Below, in pieces: positions 36,366-45,425 of a stretch of DNA of 64,000 nucleotides. Every line of letters begins with the position of its first letter. Position 1 is the stretch's first letter. The stretch is taken from the NCBI RefSeq assembly GCF_014191875.1, contig NZ_JACHXD010000005.1, positions 1 through 64,000 on the forward strand, in the 5' to 3' direction. Below the pieces are notes generated by a model. That model saw nothing but the letters and a program-made list of their open reading frames with translations. It was not told the DNA's origin and ran no database searches. Source of the DNA: Pseudoduganella violacea (lineage in GTDB: Bacteria > Pseudomonadota > Gammaproteobacteria > Burkholderiales > Burkholderiaceae_D). The translations under genes were made by a program, and so were the position numbers.

Positions 36366-36874
36366 ACCGCCCCCAATATATTCTGCTGCCGGTCAGCCCC
36401 CTGTTCATTGCCTTCAGCCTGTTCTGCGCCTTCCTGCTGAATCTCCTGCCCTGGGGCCGCTTCGTCGGCGTGCCGGACTTCGTGGCGCTGACCTTGGTGT
36501 TTTGGGGCGTGCACCAGCCGCGCAAGGTCGGCATCGGCACCGCCTTCCTGCTTGGCCTGCTGATGGATGTGCATGACGCCACGCTGCTGGGCGAAAATGC
36601 GCTGGCCTACACCTTGCTGTCCTATCTGGCGATCATGATCCACCGCCGCGTGCTCTGGTTCCGCGTCTCGACCCAGGCCTTGCATGTGCTGCCGCTGCTG
36701 TTGCTGGCCCAGACCGTGCAGCTGACGGTGCGTTTCATCGTGTCCGGCAAATTCCCCAGCTGGTATTACTTCATCGAGAGCTTCGTGGCTGTCATGCTTT
36801 GGCCGGTGGTCAGCGCCTTGCTGTTGGCGCCGCAGCGGCGCGCCGTCGATAAAGACCATACGCGTCCGATCTGA
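36362..36874 (+). CDS. mreD: rod shape-determining protein MreD
   Basis: 170 residues, about five membrane helices (SPLFIAFSLFCAFLLNLLPW, DFVALTLVFWGV, GTAFLLGLLMDVHD and others). The LLMDVHD segment is typical. MreD balances MreC action on PBP2. Translationally coupled to mreC by a 4-base overlap; mrdA follows 11 bp later. Confidence 0.95.
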   Translation: MNRPQYILLPVSPLFIAFSLFCAFLLNLLPWGRFVGVPDFVALTLVFWGVHQPRKVGIGTAFLLGLLMDVHDATLLGENALAYTLLSYLAIMIHRRVLWFRVSTQALHVLPLLLLAQTVQLTVRFIVSGKFPSWYYFIESFVAVMLWPVVSALLLAPQRRAVDKDHTRPI

Positions 36875-36885
36875 GTAGCGCTGCA

Positions 36886-39102
36886 ATGACAGAACTGAAG
36901 AATAACGAACGCGAACTCCAGCTGTTCCGCCGCCGTCTGGCGGTGATCGGCTTGCTGGTCTTTGTCTGCTTTGGCCTGCTGCTGGCGCGCTTCATCTGGC
37001 TGCAGGTCATTCAGCACAGCCACTACGCCGCCAAGGCCGAGGACAACCGCATTGCCCTGGTGCCGGTTGTGCCCAACCGTGGCCTGATCCTGGACCGCAA
37101 CGGCGTGATCCTGGCCCGCAATTACTCGGCCTACACGCTGGAGATCACTCCGTCCAAGCTGCGCATTCCGCTGGACGCCACCATCGACGAACTGGCAAAC
37201 CTGGTCGAGGTCACGCCCAAGGACCGGCGCCGCTTCAAGAAGCTGCTGGACGACTCCAAGAATTTCGAGAGCGTGCCGCTGCGCACCCGTCTGACGGACG
37301 AGGAGGTGGCGCGTTTCTCGGCCCAGCGCTTCCGTTTCCCTGGCGTGGAAATCCAGGCGCGCCTGTTCCGCCAGTATCCGCTGGGCGAGGTGGCCTCCCA
37401 CGTGATCGGCTATATCGGCCGCATCAACCAGAACGAAAAGAAAACGCTGGAAGCGTCCGACGATGCCTCCAACTACAACGGCACCGACTACATCGGCAAG
37501 GAAGGCCTGGAAAAGAGCTACGAGCGCTATTTGCATGGCGTGACCGGCTACGAAGAGGTGGAAGTGTCCGCCGGCGGCCGCGCCGTGCAAACCTTGTCGC
37601 GCAAGGCGCCCACGCCGGGCAGCAACCTGATTCTCTCCATCGATATCGAACTGCAGAAAGTAGCGGAAGAGGCCTTCGGCGAATGGCGCGGCGCGCTGGT
37701 GGCGATCGAGCCGTCGACCGGCGACGTGCTGGCCTATGTCTCGCGTCCCGGCTACGACCCCAATCTGTTCGTGGACGGCATCGACCAGCAAAGCTGGAAC
37801 GAGCTGAATACCTCGCTCGACAAGCCGATGGTGAACCGTCCGCTGTCCGGCACCTATGCGCCGGGTTCCACCTTCAAGCCCTTCATGGCGCTGGCCGCGC
37901 TGGAATTGGGCAAGCGCACCACCAGCCAGGCGATCCACGATCCTGGCTACTACTACCTGGGCAACCACAAATTCCGCGACGACGTGGTGTATGGCCACGG
38001 CACCGTCGATATGCGCAAGTCCATCGTCGTGTCCTGCAATACCTACTACTATGCCCTGGGCCGCGATATGGGCATCGACAATATCCACGACTTCATGAAG
38101 CCCTTCGGTTTCGGCCAGCCGACCGGCATCGACCTCGAAAACGAAAAATCTGGCGTGCTGCCCTCGCAGGAATGGAAGCAGAACCGCTTCAAGAAAAATC
38201 CGCGTGCCGGCAAATGGGTGGGCGGCGACACGATCTCGGTCAGTAACGGCTCGGGCTACAACTCCTATACGCCCTTGCAGGTGGCCCATGCCGTGTCCAT
38301 CCTGGCCAATAACGGCGTGGTGATGAAGCCGCACCTGGTGAAGATCGTCGAGGACGGCGCCACCAAGGCGCGCAAGCTGACCGTGCCGAAGGAAAGCTAC
38401 CGCATTCCGCTCAAGCAGGAAAACATCGACTTCATCAAGGAAGCCATGGTGGGCGTGACCAGCGAACCTGGCGGCACGGCCTTCCGCTCATTCGGCGGCG
38501 CCGGCTACACCGTGGGCGGCAAGACCGGCACGGCGCAGGTGGTGGCGATCAAGGCCAACGAGAAGTACAACGCGGCCACCATGCCGGAACGCCTGCGCGA
38601 CAACGCCTGGTTCACCGCCTTCGCCCCGGCCGACAAGCCGCGCATCGTGCTGGCCATGATCGTGGAAAATGCCGGCTTCGGCGGCCAGGTGGCGGCGCCG
38701 ATCGCGCGCAAGGTGCTGGACTTCTACCTGCTGGGCAAACGCCCGACCGAGAAGGATACGACCAAGGTGCCGAAGGAGGACGCCGAATCGCTGCAACCGA
38801 TCGAGGAGCTGAGCGAGGAGGAGGAAATCGCCGCCATCATGGAACAGCGCCGCGCCGAGCAGTCACAGGCCGAGCCGCCGCTGATGTCGCCGGTCACGCC
38901 GCCCGCCGCTGCCGGCCACGCGCATCCGCACAGCCATGGCGCCAAGCCGGGCGCCGCGCCAGCCCATCCAGCAGTCCCCGCTACGCCTGCCGGCAAGCCT
39001 GCCGCTGCGACAGCGCCCGCGCAAGCCGCGCCGGGGCCGAGGCCCGCGCCGCAGCCGGCGCAGCGGCCGCCCGCCACGGTGCCGCCGCGCCAGAAAGAGT
39101 GA
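36886..39102 (+). CDS. mrdA: penicillin-binding protein 2 (elongasome transpeptidase)
   Basis: 738 residues, about 100 longer than E. coli PBP2. N-terminal helix (about 18-40), PBP dimer domain (NRGLILDRNG, then EGLEKSYERYLHG), and transpeptidase with catalytic S328 in GSTFK (S-x-x-K), an S-x-N in SVSNGSGYN and K-T-G in GGKTGTAQV. The final about 100 residues are Pro/Ala/His-rich (including HAHPHSHG) and probably disordered. It cross-links peptidoglycan during elongation with RodA, encoded next. Confidence 0.97.
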   Translation: MTELKNNERELQLFRRRLAVIGLLVFVCFGLLLARFIWLQVIQHSHYAAKAEDNRIALVPVVPNRGLILDRNGVILARNYSAYTLEITPSKLRIPLDATIDELANLVEVTPKDRRRFKKLLDDSKNFESVPLRTRLTDEEVARFSAQRFRFPGVEIQARLFRQYPLGEVASHVIGYIGRINQNEKKTLEASDDASNYNGTDYIGKEGLEKSYERYLHGVTGYEEVEVSAGGRAVQTLSRKAPTPGSNLILSIDIELQKVAEEAFGEWRGALVAIEPSTGDVLAYVSRPGYDPNLFVDGIDQQSWNELNTSLDKPMVNRPLSGTYAPGSTFKPFMALAALELGKRTTSQAIHDPGYYYLGNHKFRDDVVYGHGTVDMRKSIVVSCNTYYYALGRDMGIDNIHDFMKPFGFGQPTGIDLENEKSGVLPSQEWKQNRFKKNPRAGKWVGGDTISVSNGSGYNSYTPLQVAHAVSILANNGVVMKPHLVKIVEDGATKARKLTVPKESYRIPLKQENIDFIKEAMVGVTSEPGGTAFRSFGGAGYTVGGKTGTAQVVAIKANEKYNAATMPERLRDNAWFTAFAPADKPRIVLAMIVENAGFGGQVAAPIARKVLDFYLLGKRPTEKDTTKVPKEDAESLQPIEELSEEEEIAAIMEQRRAEQSQAEPPLMSPVTPPAAAGHAHPHSHGAKPGAAPAHPAVPATPAGKPAAATAPAQAAPGPRPAPQPAQRPPATVPPRQKE

Positions 39103-39109
39103 GGTAAGC

Positions 39110-40225
39110 ATGTCCATCAATGAACGACGTTCCCTGGCGCGCCGTCTGCGTCCCTATTTCGCGGTCTTCGACATACCGCTGATGCTCATCCTCATCATGC
39201 TGCTGACCACCAGCCTGTTCACGCTGATGTCGGCCAGCATGGGCATTCCCGGCAAGATCGAGGACCAGATCCGCAATATCTGCATGTCCTTCTTCGTCAT
39301 GTGGGTGGTGGCGAACGTCTCGCCGCAGACCATGATGCGCATCGCCTTGCCCGCCTATGTGGTCACGGTGATGCTGCTGGTGGCGGTGGCGCTGTTCGGC
39401 GTGATCAAGCTGGGCGCGCGGCGCTGGCTGCACATCGGCGTCATCGACATCCAGCCTTCCGAATTCGCCAAGATCGCCGTGCCGCTGATGCTGGCCTGGT
39501 TCTTCCAGCAGCACCAGGGCCAGTTGCGCTGGCACGCGTATGCCATTGCCGCCGTGCTGCTGCTGGTACCGACTGTGCTCATCATGCGCCAGCCCGACCT
39601 GGGCACGGCCATGCTGGTGATCGCCGCCGGCTTTTGCGTGATCTTCCTGGGCGGCCTGTCGTGGAAGGCGCTGGCGGCGCTGGTGCTGATGGGCGCGGCC
39701 AGCATGCCGGTGGCCTGGTCCATGCTGCACGACTACCAGCGCGAACGGGTGCTGACCCTGATCGATCCCACTTCCGACCCGCTGGGCAAAGGCTTCCACA
39801 TCATCCAGTCCACCATCGCCGTGGGCTCGGGCGGCATGTTCGGCAAGGGCTGGAAAGAGGGCACACAGGCCCACCTCGAATTCATCCCCGAGCGCACCAC
39901 CGACTTCATCTTCGCCGTGTATTCGGAAGAATTCGGCCTGGCGGGCAATCTCTTCCTGATGTTCCTTTACCTGCTGCTGATCGGGCGCGGGCTGATGATC
40001 GCCGGCGGCGCGCCCAACTTCTTCACGCGCCTGCTGGCAGGCGCCATCACCATGATTTTCTTCACCTATGCCTTCGTCAATATGGGCATGGTCAGCGGCA
40101 TTCTGCCGGTCGTCGGGGTGCCTCTTCCATTCATGAGTTACGGCGGCACCGCGCTGCTGACGCTGGGTCTGGCCTCGGGCATCCTGATGAGTATTCAACG
40201 TCACAGAAAGCTGGTACAGACATGA
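39110..40225 (+). CDS. rodA: peptidoglycan polymerase RodA (SEDS family)
   Basis: 371 residues from ATG 39110 (GAGGTAAGC before it). About ten membrane helices. SEDS hallmarks: QPSEFAKIAVPLMLAW, RQPDLGTAMLV (catalytic Asp region), VGSGGMFGKGWKEGTQAHLEFIPERTTDFIFAVYSEEFG and VGVPLPFMSYGGTALL. It polymerises lipid II with PBP2. Stop overlaps rlpA start (ATGA, 40222-40225). Confidence 0.97.
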   Translation: MSINERRSLARRLRPYFAVFDIPLMLILIMLLTTSLFTLMSASMGIPGKIEDQIRNICMSFFVMWVVANVSPQTMMRIALPAYVVTVMLLVAVALFGVIKLGARRWLHIGVIDIQPSEFAKIAVPLMLAWFFQQHQGQLRWHAYAIAAVLLLVPTVLIMRQPDLGTAMLVIAAGFCVIFLGGLSWKALAALVLMGAASMPVAWSMLHDYQRERVLTLIDPTSDPLGKGFHIIQSTIAVGSGGMFGKGWKEGTQAHLEFIPERTTDFIFAVYSEEFGLAGNLFLMFLYLLLIGRGLMIAGGAPNFFTRLLAGAITMIFFTYAFVNMGMVSGILPVVGVPLPFMSYGGTALLTLGLASGILMSIQRHRKLVQT

Positions 40226-41424
40226 TGCAAAACACCCTTCAACGCTGCGCGGCCGGTGCGCTCGCCCTGGCCCTGCTGGCGCTGGCCGGATGTACCAGCG
40301 TGCCGCTCAATCCTCCCGCCAAGCCGGCTCCCACGCCGCCCGCCGCCAAGCCGCGCGCCCAGGAACCCGGCGTGCCGGTGCTGCCGCCGGCGAACTCCGG
40401 ACGCGGCGGCTACTATAAGGATGACGGCCCGGGCGAGAATCCGCCGCCCAACCTGCTGCAAACCCCGGACGCCGAACCGCGCGAAGAGCCGCCGCTGCCG
40501 CGCGCCAACCGCCCCTACGTGGTGCTGGGCAAAACCTACACGCCGATCTCCGGCGACAAGCCCTTCGTGCAGCGCGGCCTGGGCACCTGGTACGGCAAGA
40601 AATTCCATGGTCAGCGCACCTCGTCCGGCGAGCTATACGATATGTACAAGATGACGGCGGCCCATCCGACGCTGCCGATTCCATCCTATGCCAAGGTCAC
40701 GAACCTGGACAACGGCAACGTGGTGGTGGTGCGCATCAACGACCGCGGACCATTCCACTCGACCCGCATCATCGACGTCTCCTACACCGCTGCGCTGAAA
40801 CTGGGCCTGCTGGCCAAAGGCAGCCACCAGCTGGAAGTGGTGCGCCTGCTGCCATCCGATATGGCGGCCATGGCGGACGCGCGCAAGAAAAGCGGCGACA
40901 ATGGCGCGCGCCTGACGGCGCTGCCGTCCGAGCAATCCGCATCCGTGCAGACTGCCTCGGTGCAAGCCGCGCAAGCGGCTGCGCAGCCGCCAGCCTGGCA
41001 GCAAGGCGGCCAGACCCCGCGCGCGATGCCCAAAGCCGCGCCGATGCTGGCTGTCAGCCGCAGCTCGTCGGACGCCGCACCGGCAGCGCAAGCGAGCCCG
41101 CTTGGCGCAGCCGGTACCGACACCGGCGGCATCCAGGCCGCCAGCGACAACGTACAGGCAGCCGGTGAGGCGGCACCGGCCAGCGCCGCCGCAGGCCAAG
41201 GCAACTTCTACCTGCAGTTGGGCGCCTACTCGCGCCAGGAAAACGCCGAAGCCGCGCGCACCCAGCTGATGTCCGCCGGCAGTGGTCCTGACTACGAGAT
41301 CGTCCAGGTTGGCAGCATCTATCGCCTGTACGGCGGCCCCTTCGCCAGCCGCCAGGATGCCGCCCAAGCCGCCCAGCGCCTGCCCACGACGCTCAAGCTC
41401 AAACCCCTCATCATCCAGCGCTAA
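40222..41424 (+). CDS. rlpA: septal ring lytic transglycosylase RlpA, lipoprotein
   Basis: 400 residues. Lipoprotein signal peptide with lipobox LAGC (ALALLALAGCTS). A Pro-rich spacer leads to the double-psi beta-barrel (about 115-215: GLGTWYGKKFHGQRTSSGE, TAAHPTLPIPS, INDRGPFHSTRIIDVSYTAA) with catalytic Asp in NDRGPF. A second Ala-rich linker precedes a C-terminal SPOR domain (NFYLQLGAYSRQENAE), which binds denuded septal glycan. Last gene of the elongasome operon. Confidence 0.95.
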   Translation: MMQNTLQRCAAGALALALLALAGCTSVPLNPPAKPAPTPPAAKPRAQEPGVPVLPPANSGRGGYYKDDGPGENPPPNLLQTPDAEPREEPPLPRANRPYVVLGKTYTPISGDKPFVQRGLGTWYGKKFHGQRTSSGELYDMYKMTAAHPTLPIPSYAKVTNLDNGNVVVVRINDRGPFHSTRIIDVSYTAALKLGLLAKGSHQLEVVRLLPSDMAAMADARKKSGDNGARLTALPSEQSASVQTASVQAAQAAAQPPAWQQGGQTPRAMPKAAPMLAVSRSSSDAAPAAQASPLGAAGTDTGGIQAASDNVQAAGEAAPASAAAGQGNFYLQLGAYSRQENAEAARTQLMSAGSGPDYEIVQVGSIYRLYGGPFASRQDAAQAAQRLPTTLKLKPLIIQR

Positions 41425-41446
41425 GCCCGCCACAGCGTTTGATCCA

Positions 41447-41556
41447 GCGCAAACAATGTCCACCCTGGTGTCAGGCACCAGAGTAGGACATTGTTTGCGT
41501 TAGATCAAAGAATGTCCGACCGTGGTGCCTGACACCAGGGTGGACATTGTTTGATA
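41447..41556. repeat. paired palindromic repeat, copy A
   Basis: Two consecutive hairpins. In the first GCAAACAATGTCC (41449-41461) pairs perfectly with GGACATTGTTTGC (41486-41498), and inside it CTGGTG pairs with CACCAG around TCAGG. The second (about 41503-41554) repeats the design with arms ATCAAAGAATGTCC / GGACATTGTTTGAT in inverted orientation. The same unit recurs at 58610-58740. Both copies lie between convergent genes, so they may act as bidirectional terminators. Confidence 0.85.
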
Positions 41557-41578
41557 TTGCGCAAATGGCGGGCCGGGC

Positions 41579-42265
41579 TTATTTGCAGGCGCGGCTTTCT
41601 TGGGCGGGAAATTTCTCGGCGATTTGCAGCAGGCTGGCTTTGGTTTCGCGGCTGATGCCGCGGAATTGGAAGGCCATCTGCTTGCTGGCGCTCATGCGCG
41701 GTGCGCTGCGGGCGCTGTGGATGCCTTGTTTGTTGAGCGCGGCCAGCAGGTTCTGGGCGGCGGTCTCGGTCTTGAACACGCCCAGGGAGATGGCCCAGCG
41801 CAGCGGGCCGCTGTCGGAAATCACGAAGTAGTTGGTGACGCCAAGGGCGCGCAGTTCGCCGGCTTTCTTGTCGGCGCCTTCTTTGCTGCCTTGCGGCGGG
41901 ATGTAGACGATGTAGCCGGTGATTTCCTGGCCGGGCAGGTTGCGGCGCGCCTGTTGGTCGCCCAGGTCGAGCGCGGCGATCTGCGCTTCGAAGCGGCGCG
42001 CGTCGGGCAGCAGGAAGTTGCCGACTTCCAGGCAGGCGATGGTTTCCGGTTCGTCTTTCGCCACGGGCGGCGGCGTTGGCGCGGCGGCGGCGACGTTGGC
42101 GCTGGCTTTGGCGGCGCTGACCAGGGCCAGCTTGTCGGCGTTCTGCTGGTTTTGCAGGCGCGCCGGTTCGCGTTCGCTGCCACTGAAGTGGCCGAGGTAA
42201 CCTTCGCCAAAGGCAAACAGCGCGGCATTGGCGGCGAGCAGCAGGAAGAAGAACAGTTTCAGCAC
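41579..42265 (-). CDS. SPOR-domain protein, membrane anchored
   Basis: 228 residues from GTG 42265, with AAGGA at SD distance; the frame extending to 42307 overlaps the coaX end. One N-terminal membrane helix (VLKLFFFLLLAANAALFAFG), an Ala-rich linker, and a C-terminal SPOR-like region (GYIVYIPPQGSKEGADKKAG...YFVISDSGPLRWAISLGVF). SPOR domains bind septal peptidoglycan. Last gene of the argS-to-coaX run. Confidence 0.85.
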   Translation of the reverse strand: MLKLFFFLLLAANAALFAFGEGYLGHFSGSEREPARLQNQQNADKLALVSAAKASANVAAAAPTPPPVAKDEPETIACLEVGNFLLPDARRFEAQIAALDLGDQQARRNLPGQEITGYIVYIPPQGSKEGADKKAGELRALGVTNYFVISDSGPLRWAISLGVFKTETAAQNLLAALNKQGIHSARSAPRMSASKQMAFQFRGISRETKASLLQIAEKFPAQESRACK

Positions 42266-42275
42266 GGTCGATCCT

Positions 42276-43043
42276 TCAGGCGCTGCGCGCGGTAGCGTGC
42301 AATCCAATCATGACGATGTTCTCGATATGCCGGTGCGGCAGGGCGAGGGTGTGGGCGATATACGGCGCCGCTCCGCCCGAGATAATACATTCGCTGGCGC
42401 CGTGCAGGGTAAATGCGCGTTCGATGGCGCCGGCCTGCGCGGCCAGGCAACCGCTCAGGATGGCGTCGTCGGTGTTATCGGCGAAGCCTGCGGGCAGGGC
42501 GGCGTCCTGGGCGATCTGCGGCAACTGGGCGGTGTTGCGCGCCAGCGAAGTGGCCATCAGGCCCAGGCCGGGCAGGATCATCCCGCCGAGGAAGATGCCG
42601 TCGGCCGTCACCGCGTCGATGGTGGTGGCGGTGCCGCAGTTGGCGACGATGATGGGGCGGCCCGGCGCCAGCGCATGGGCGCCGATGGCGGCGGCGAAAC
42701 GGTCGCAGCCCAGTTGGCCGGGATTGCGATAGCCGTTGCGCAGGCCGGCCCGTTCGGGTACGGAGGCGAACCATTCGATCGTGAGCGCGGACAGGCCCGG
42801 CACGGCGGCCAGCATGCGTTCGAGGTTGTCGCGCACGCCCGCGCCGGCCACGTTCGCGGCCAGCACGCCGTGCACACTGCGCCCGGGCAGGGCGCTCAAG
42901 GCGGCTTGCCAGTCGCCACCCAGGCGCGCGGCATCGGCGTGCATGACGGCGCCGGAGGCCAGCCAGGCGCCGAGAGTGGCGGCCGTCTCGTCCACCAAGG
43001 CCCATTTGATGCGGGTATTGCCGGCGTCGATCAACAGCTTCAT
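42276..43043 (-). CDS. coaX: type III pantothenate kinase
   Basis: 255 residues from ATG 43043, overlapping the birA stop by four bases. ASKHA-fold kinase: LLIDAGNTRIKWAL (phosphate loop), GCDRFAAAIGA and IIVANCGTATTIDAVTADG (catalytic and adenosine motifs). It phosphorylates pantothenate, the first step of CoA synthesis, and is insensitive to CoA feedback in this class. BirA-CoaX adjacency is typical of Betaproteobacteria. Confidence 0.96.
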   Translation of the reverse strand: MKLLIDAGNTRIKWALVDETAATLGAWLASGAVMHADAARLGGDWQAALSALPGRSVHGVLAANVAGAGVRDNLERMLAAVPGLSALTIEWFASVPERAGLRNGYRNPGQLGCDRFAAAIGAHALAPGRPIIVANCGTATTIDAVTADGIFLGGMILPGLGLMATSLARNTAQLPQIAQDAALPAGFADNTDDAILSGCLAAQAGAIERAFTLHGASECIISGGAAPYIAHTLALPHRHIENIVMIGLHATARSA

Positions 43044-43912
43044 GAAGCGCGCCTCAGCGAGACATCGCCCGACAGCACGGCGACGCGGCCGGCCGGCGTG
43101 TCGAGCAGCAGGCGGCCGATGTCGTCCACGCCGGCCGCCAAGCCTTGCTGCACGATCTGGCCCTGGTCGAGGATGCTGACCGGTTCGCCGCGCCAGGCTT
43201 GCAGCGCGTTCCAGCGTTCGGCGAAGGCGGCGAAGCCGGTATCGTCGAATTCGGCCAGCGCGCCGGCCAGGCGGCTGAGCAGGGCCGCCACCAGCGCGTT
43301 GCGTTCCATCTGCGCCAGCCAGGGCGCGGCCGCGACGTCGCTGCGGCCGATGCCCGCTTCCAGTTCGTCGGGCATCAGCAGATTCATGCCGCAGCCGATC
43401 ACGGCCCAGATGCGGCCATCGGACGCGCTCTGGGTTTCGACCAGGATGCCGGCCAGTTTGGCGCTGTCGCGCAGCACGTCGTTCGGCCATTTCAATTGCA
43501 CCGGCACGCCGAGCGAGGCGACGGTTTCGGCGATGGCTACGCCCACCGCCAGCGGCAGGCCGGCCAGCTGCTGCAGCGGCCCTTTGAAGGGCCAGGCCAG
43601 CGAGAAGGTCAGCGAGGCGCCCGGCGCGGACAGCCAGGGGCGGCCGGCGCGGCCGCGTCCCGCCGTCTGCACATGGGCGATGCGCAGGGTGGGGCCGTCG
43701 AGCAGGCCGGTATCGCCCAGCGCGTCCTGGCCGTCCTGGCCAAGCGCGGCGGCTTCGCCGGTGGCCTTCGCCGCGCCGGGCAGGCGCGCCAGCAGGTCGG
43801 CATTGGTGGAGCCGGTTTCCGCCACCACTTCGATGGCGATGCGGGAGGCGCTGGCGGCGCAGCCGGCCGCGATGGCCGCTGCGTTCAGCGTGGTGTTGGT
43901 GTCGTTGTTCAT
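43040..43912 (-). CDS. birA: biotin-[acetyl-CoA-carboxylase] ligase, monofunctional
   Basis: 290 residues from ATG 43912. Ligase signature GRGRAGRPW and KWPNDVL (catalytic Lys) with a C-terminal SH3-like domain. The N-terminal DNA-binding domain of E. coli BirA is absent, so it probably does not repress biotin genes. It activates biotin to biotinyl-AMP and modifies carboxylases. A 21-residue Gly/Asp-rich insertion after ARLPGAAKATGEAAALGQDG (about 35-60) is unusual. Both ends overlap neighbours by ATGA. Confidence 0.94.
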   Translation of the reverse strand: MNNDTNTTLNAAAIAAGCAASASRIAIEVVAETGSTNADLLARLPGAAKATGEAAALGQDGQDALGDTGLLDGPTLRIAHVQTAGRGRAGRPWLSAPGASLTFSLAWPFKGPLQQLAGLPLAVGVAIAETVASLGVPVQLKWPNDVLRDSAKLAGILVETQSASDGRIWAVIGCGMNLLMPDELEAGIGRSDVAAAPWLAQMERNALVAALLSRLAGALAEFDDTGFAAFAERWNALQAWRGEPVSILDQGQIVQQGLAAGVDDIGRLLLDTPAGRVAVLSGDVSLRRAS

Positions 43913-44688
43913 ATCGCGGTCTTGCGCGCTTTGCGCGGCGCCCTTGTAAAGGCCAGGTCGTAAATAAAATTGGGCAGCAGGCGCAGCACTCTGGCGACCA
44001 CACCCATCTGCCATGGGATAACGCGATAGCGGCTGCCGCGCGCGATCGTCTGCACGGCGGCGGAGGCGAATCGATCGGGCGCCATCAGGAAGGGCATGGC
44101 GTAGGCATTCTTCTGCGTCATCGGCGTGTCGATATAGCCGGGGGCGATGGTAACCACCTGGATGCCGTACGGCCGCATTTCCAGTCGCAGCGATTCGCAG
44201 TAAGTGGCCACTGCGGCTTTGGACGCGCTATAGGCGCCGCCGCCCGGCAAGCCGCGCACGCCGGCCACGCTGGCGATGCCGACCAGGCGCGCCGGCGTTC
44301 CCTGCGCGCGCATGGCGGCGATAAAGGGCGAGAAGGTGGCGACGGTGGCCATGACATTGGTGGCGAACACCGCTTCGAATACCGGCAAGTCTTCTTCCAG
44401 TTCGGTCAGCGTTCCGTGCGAAATGCCGGCATTGGCGATCACCACGTCCACGCCGCCGGCATGGGCCAGGAAGTCCGCGGCGGCGGCGCGCAGGGCGGCG
44501 CTGTCGCGCACGTCGGCCGCATAGGCGCGGTGGCGTTCGGAATTGGGGAGGGTGGCGAGCAGCGCCTGCAGGGCGTCGCCGCGACGGGCCAGCAGGCCGA
44601 GCGTGGCGCCCTGTTTCGCATATTGCATGGCCAGGGCGGCGCCGATGCCGCTCGATGCGCCGGTAATGAAAACGCGGTTCAGTGCCAT
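43909..44688 (-). CDS. short-chain dehydrogenase/reductase
   Basis: 259 residues, classical SDR: cofactor motif TGASSGIG (9-16), NAG in VIANAGISHG, catalytic Ser in GIASVAGVRG and Y-x3-K in YSASK. The basic residue after the first motif suggests NADP(H). The C-terminal part (PWQMGVVARVLRLLPNFIYDLAF) is hydrophobic and may touch the membrane, as in several SDRs near envelope genes. Substrate unknown. Overlaps birA start by 4 bp. Confidence 0.9.
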   Translation of the reverse strand: MALNRVFITGASSGIGAALAMQYAKQGATLGLLARRGDALQALLATLPNSERHRAYAADVRDSAALRAAAADFLAHAGGVDVVIANAGISHGTLTELEEDLPVFEAVFATNVMATVATFSPFIAAMRAQGTPARLVGIASVAGVRGLPGGGAYSASKAAVATYCESLRLEMRPYGIQVVTIAPGYIDTPMTQKNAYAMPFLMAPDRFASAAVQTIARGSRYRVIPWQMGVVARVLRLLPNFIYDLAFTRAPRKARKTAI

Positions 44689-44724
44689 GATGGGCTCAGA
44701 TCCCCAGCCGCGCCGGGGTGGATA

Positions 44725-45396
44725 TTACTTCTTTTCAGACTTGGCCTTGGCTACCAGATAATCCATCACCGTCAGGGCGGATTGGTGGTAAGCCGCTTCG
44801 TCCTGCGCGCCGCCGGCGGCCGAATGCGCCATATGCGGCGCGGTCTGGAAGCGGCCGTCGATGACGATGGCGGGCCAGGAGTCGATCTTGTAGGCTTCCA
44901 TCAGCGCGCCAGAACGGCGCACCTTGGCGGCCACGCCGAAGGAGTTGTAGGCATCGGCGAATTTGTTGCGGTCGATGCCGTTCTTGGCGGCCCATTCGAA
45001 CACGGCGTCGTCGCTGCGCAGGCGGTTGCGTTCCTTATGCATGGCGGCGAAGACCTTGGCGTGGTACTGCTCCAGCTGGCCAAGCGCTTCCAGCGTGTAG
45101 AACAGGCGCTGCTGCGGCAGCGTGTTGTTGTCGTAAGGGACGTGCACGCGCTTGAAGACGATATTATCGCCCTGCTTGCGCACCCACTCGGCCAGCGAAG
45201 GCTCGAAGGCATTGCAGTGCGGGCAGTAATAGGCGAAGAACTCGATCACCTCGATTTTCTTGCCGGTGTCGGTATTCTGCGGCGTCGGCAGCGTCGTGTA
45301 TTCGACGCCGTTTTTCGGATCGGCGGGCGAGGCGCAGGCGCCCAGCGCCACGCTGCACAGGGCGAGGACAGCGAGTATCTTCTTCAGCAATTGCAT
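44725..45396 (-). CDS. dsbA: thiol:disulfide interchange protein DsbA
   Basis: 223 residues from ATG 45396 with a signal peptide (MQLLKKILAVLALCSVALGA). Active site C58-P-H-C61 in FFAYYCPHCNAFEP is exactly DsbA's. The cis-Pro loop is DSWPAIVIDGRF. It oxidises cysteines of periplasmic proteins, regenerated by DsbB. Cysteines at the end of the signal region (CSVALGAC) could make it lipid-linked, but the lipobox is poor. Downstream of argS-SPOR. Confidence 0.95.
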   Translation of the reverse strand: MQLLKKILAVLALCSVALGACASPADPKNGVEYTTLPTPQNTDTGKKIEVIEFFAYYCPHCNAFEPSLAEWVRKQGDNIVFKRVHVPYDNNTLPQQRLFYTLEALGQLEQYHAKVFAAMHKERNRLRSDDAVFEWAAKNGIDRNKFADAYNSFGVAAKVRRSGALMEAYKIDSWPAIVIDGRFQTAPHMAHSAAGGAQDEAAYHQSALTVMDYLVAKAKSEKK

Positions 45397-45425
45397 CGTG
45401 GCTCCGTTCAGGAATATGCGCTGGT

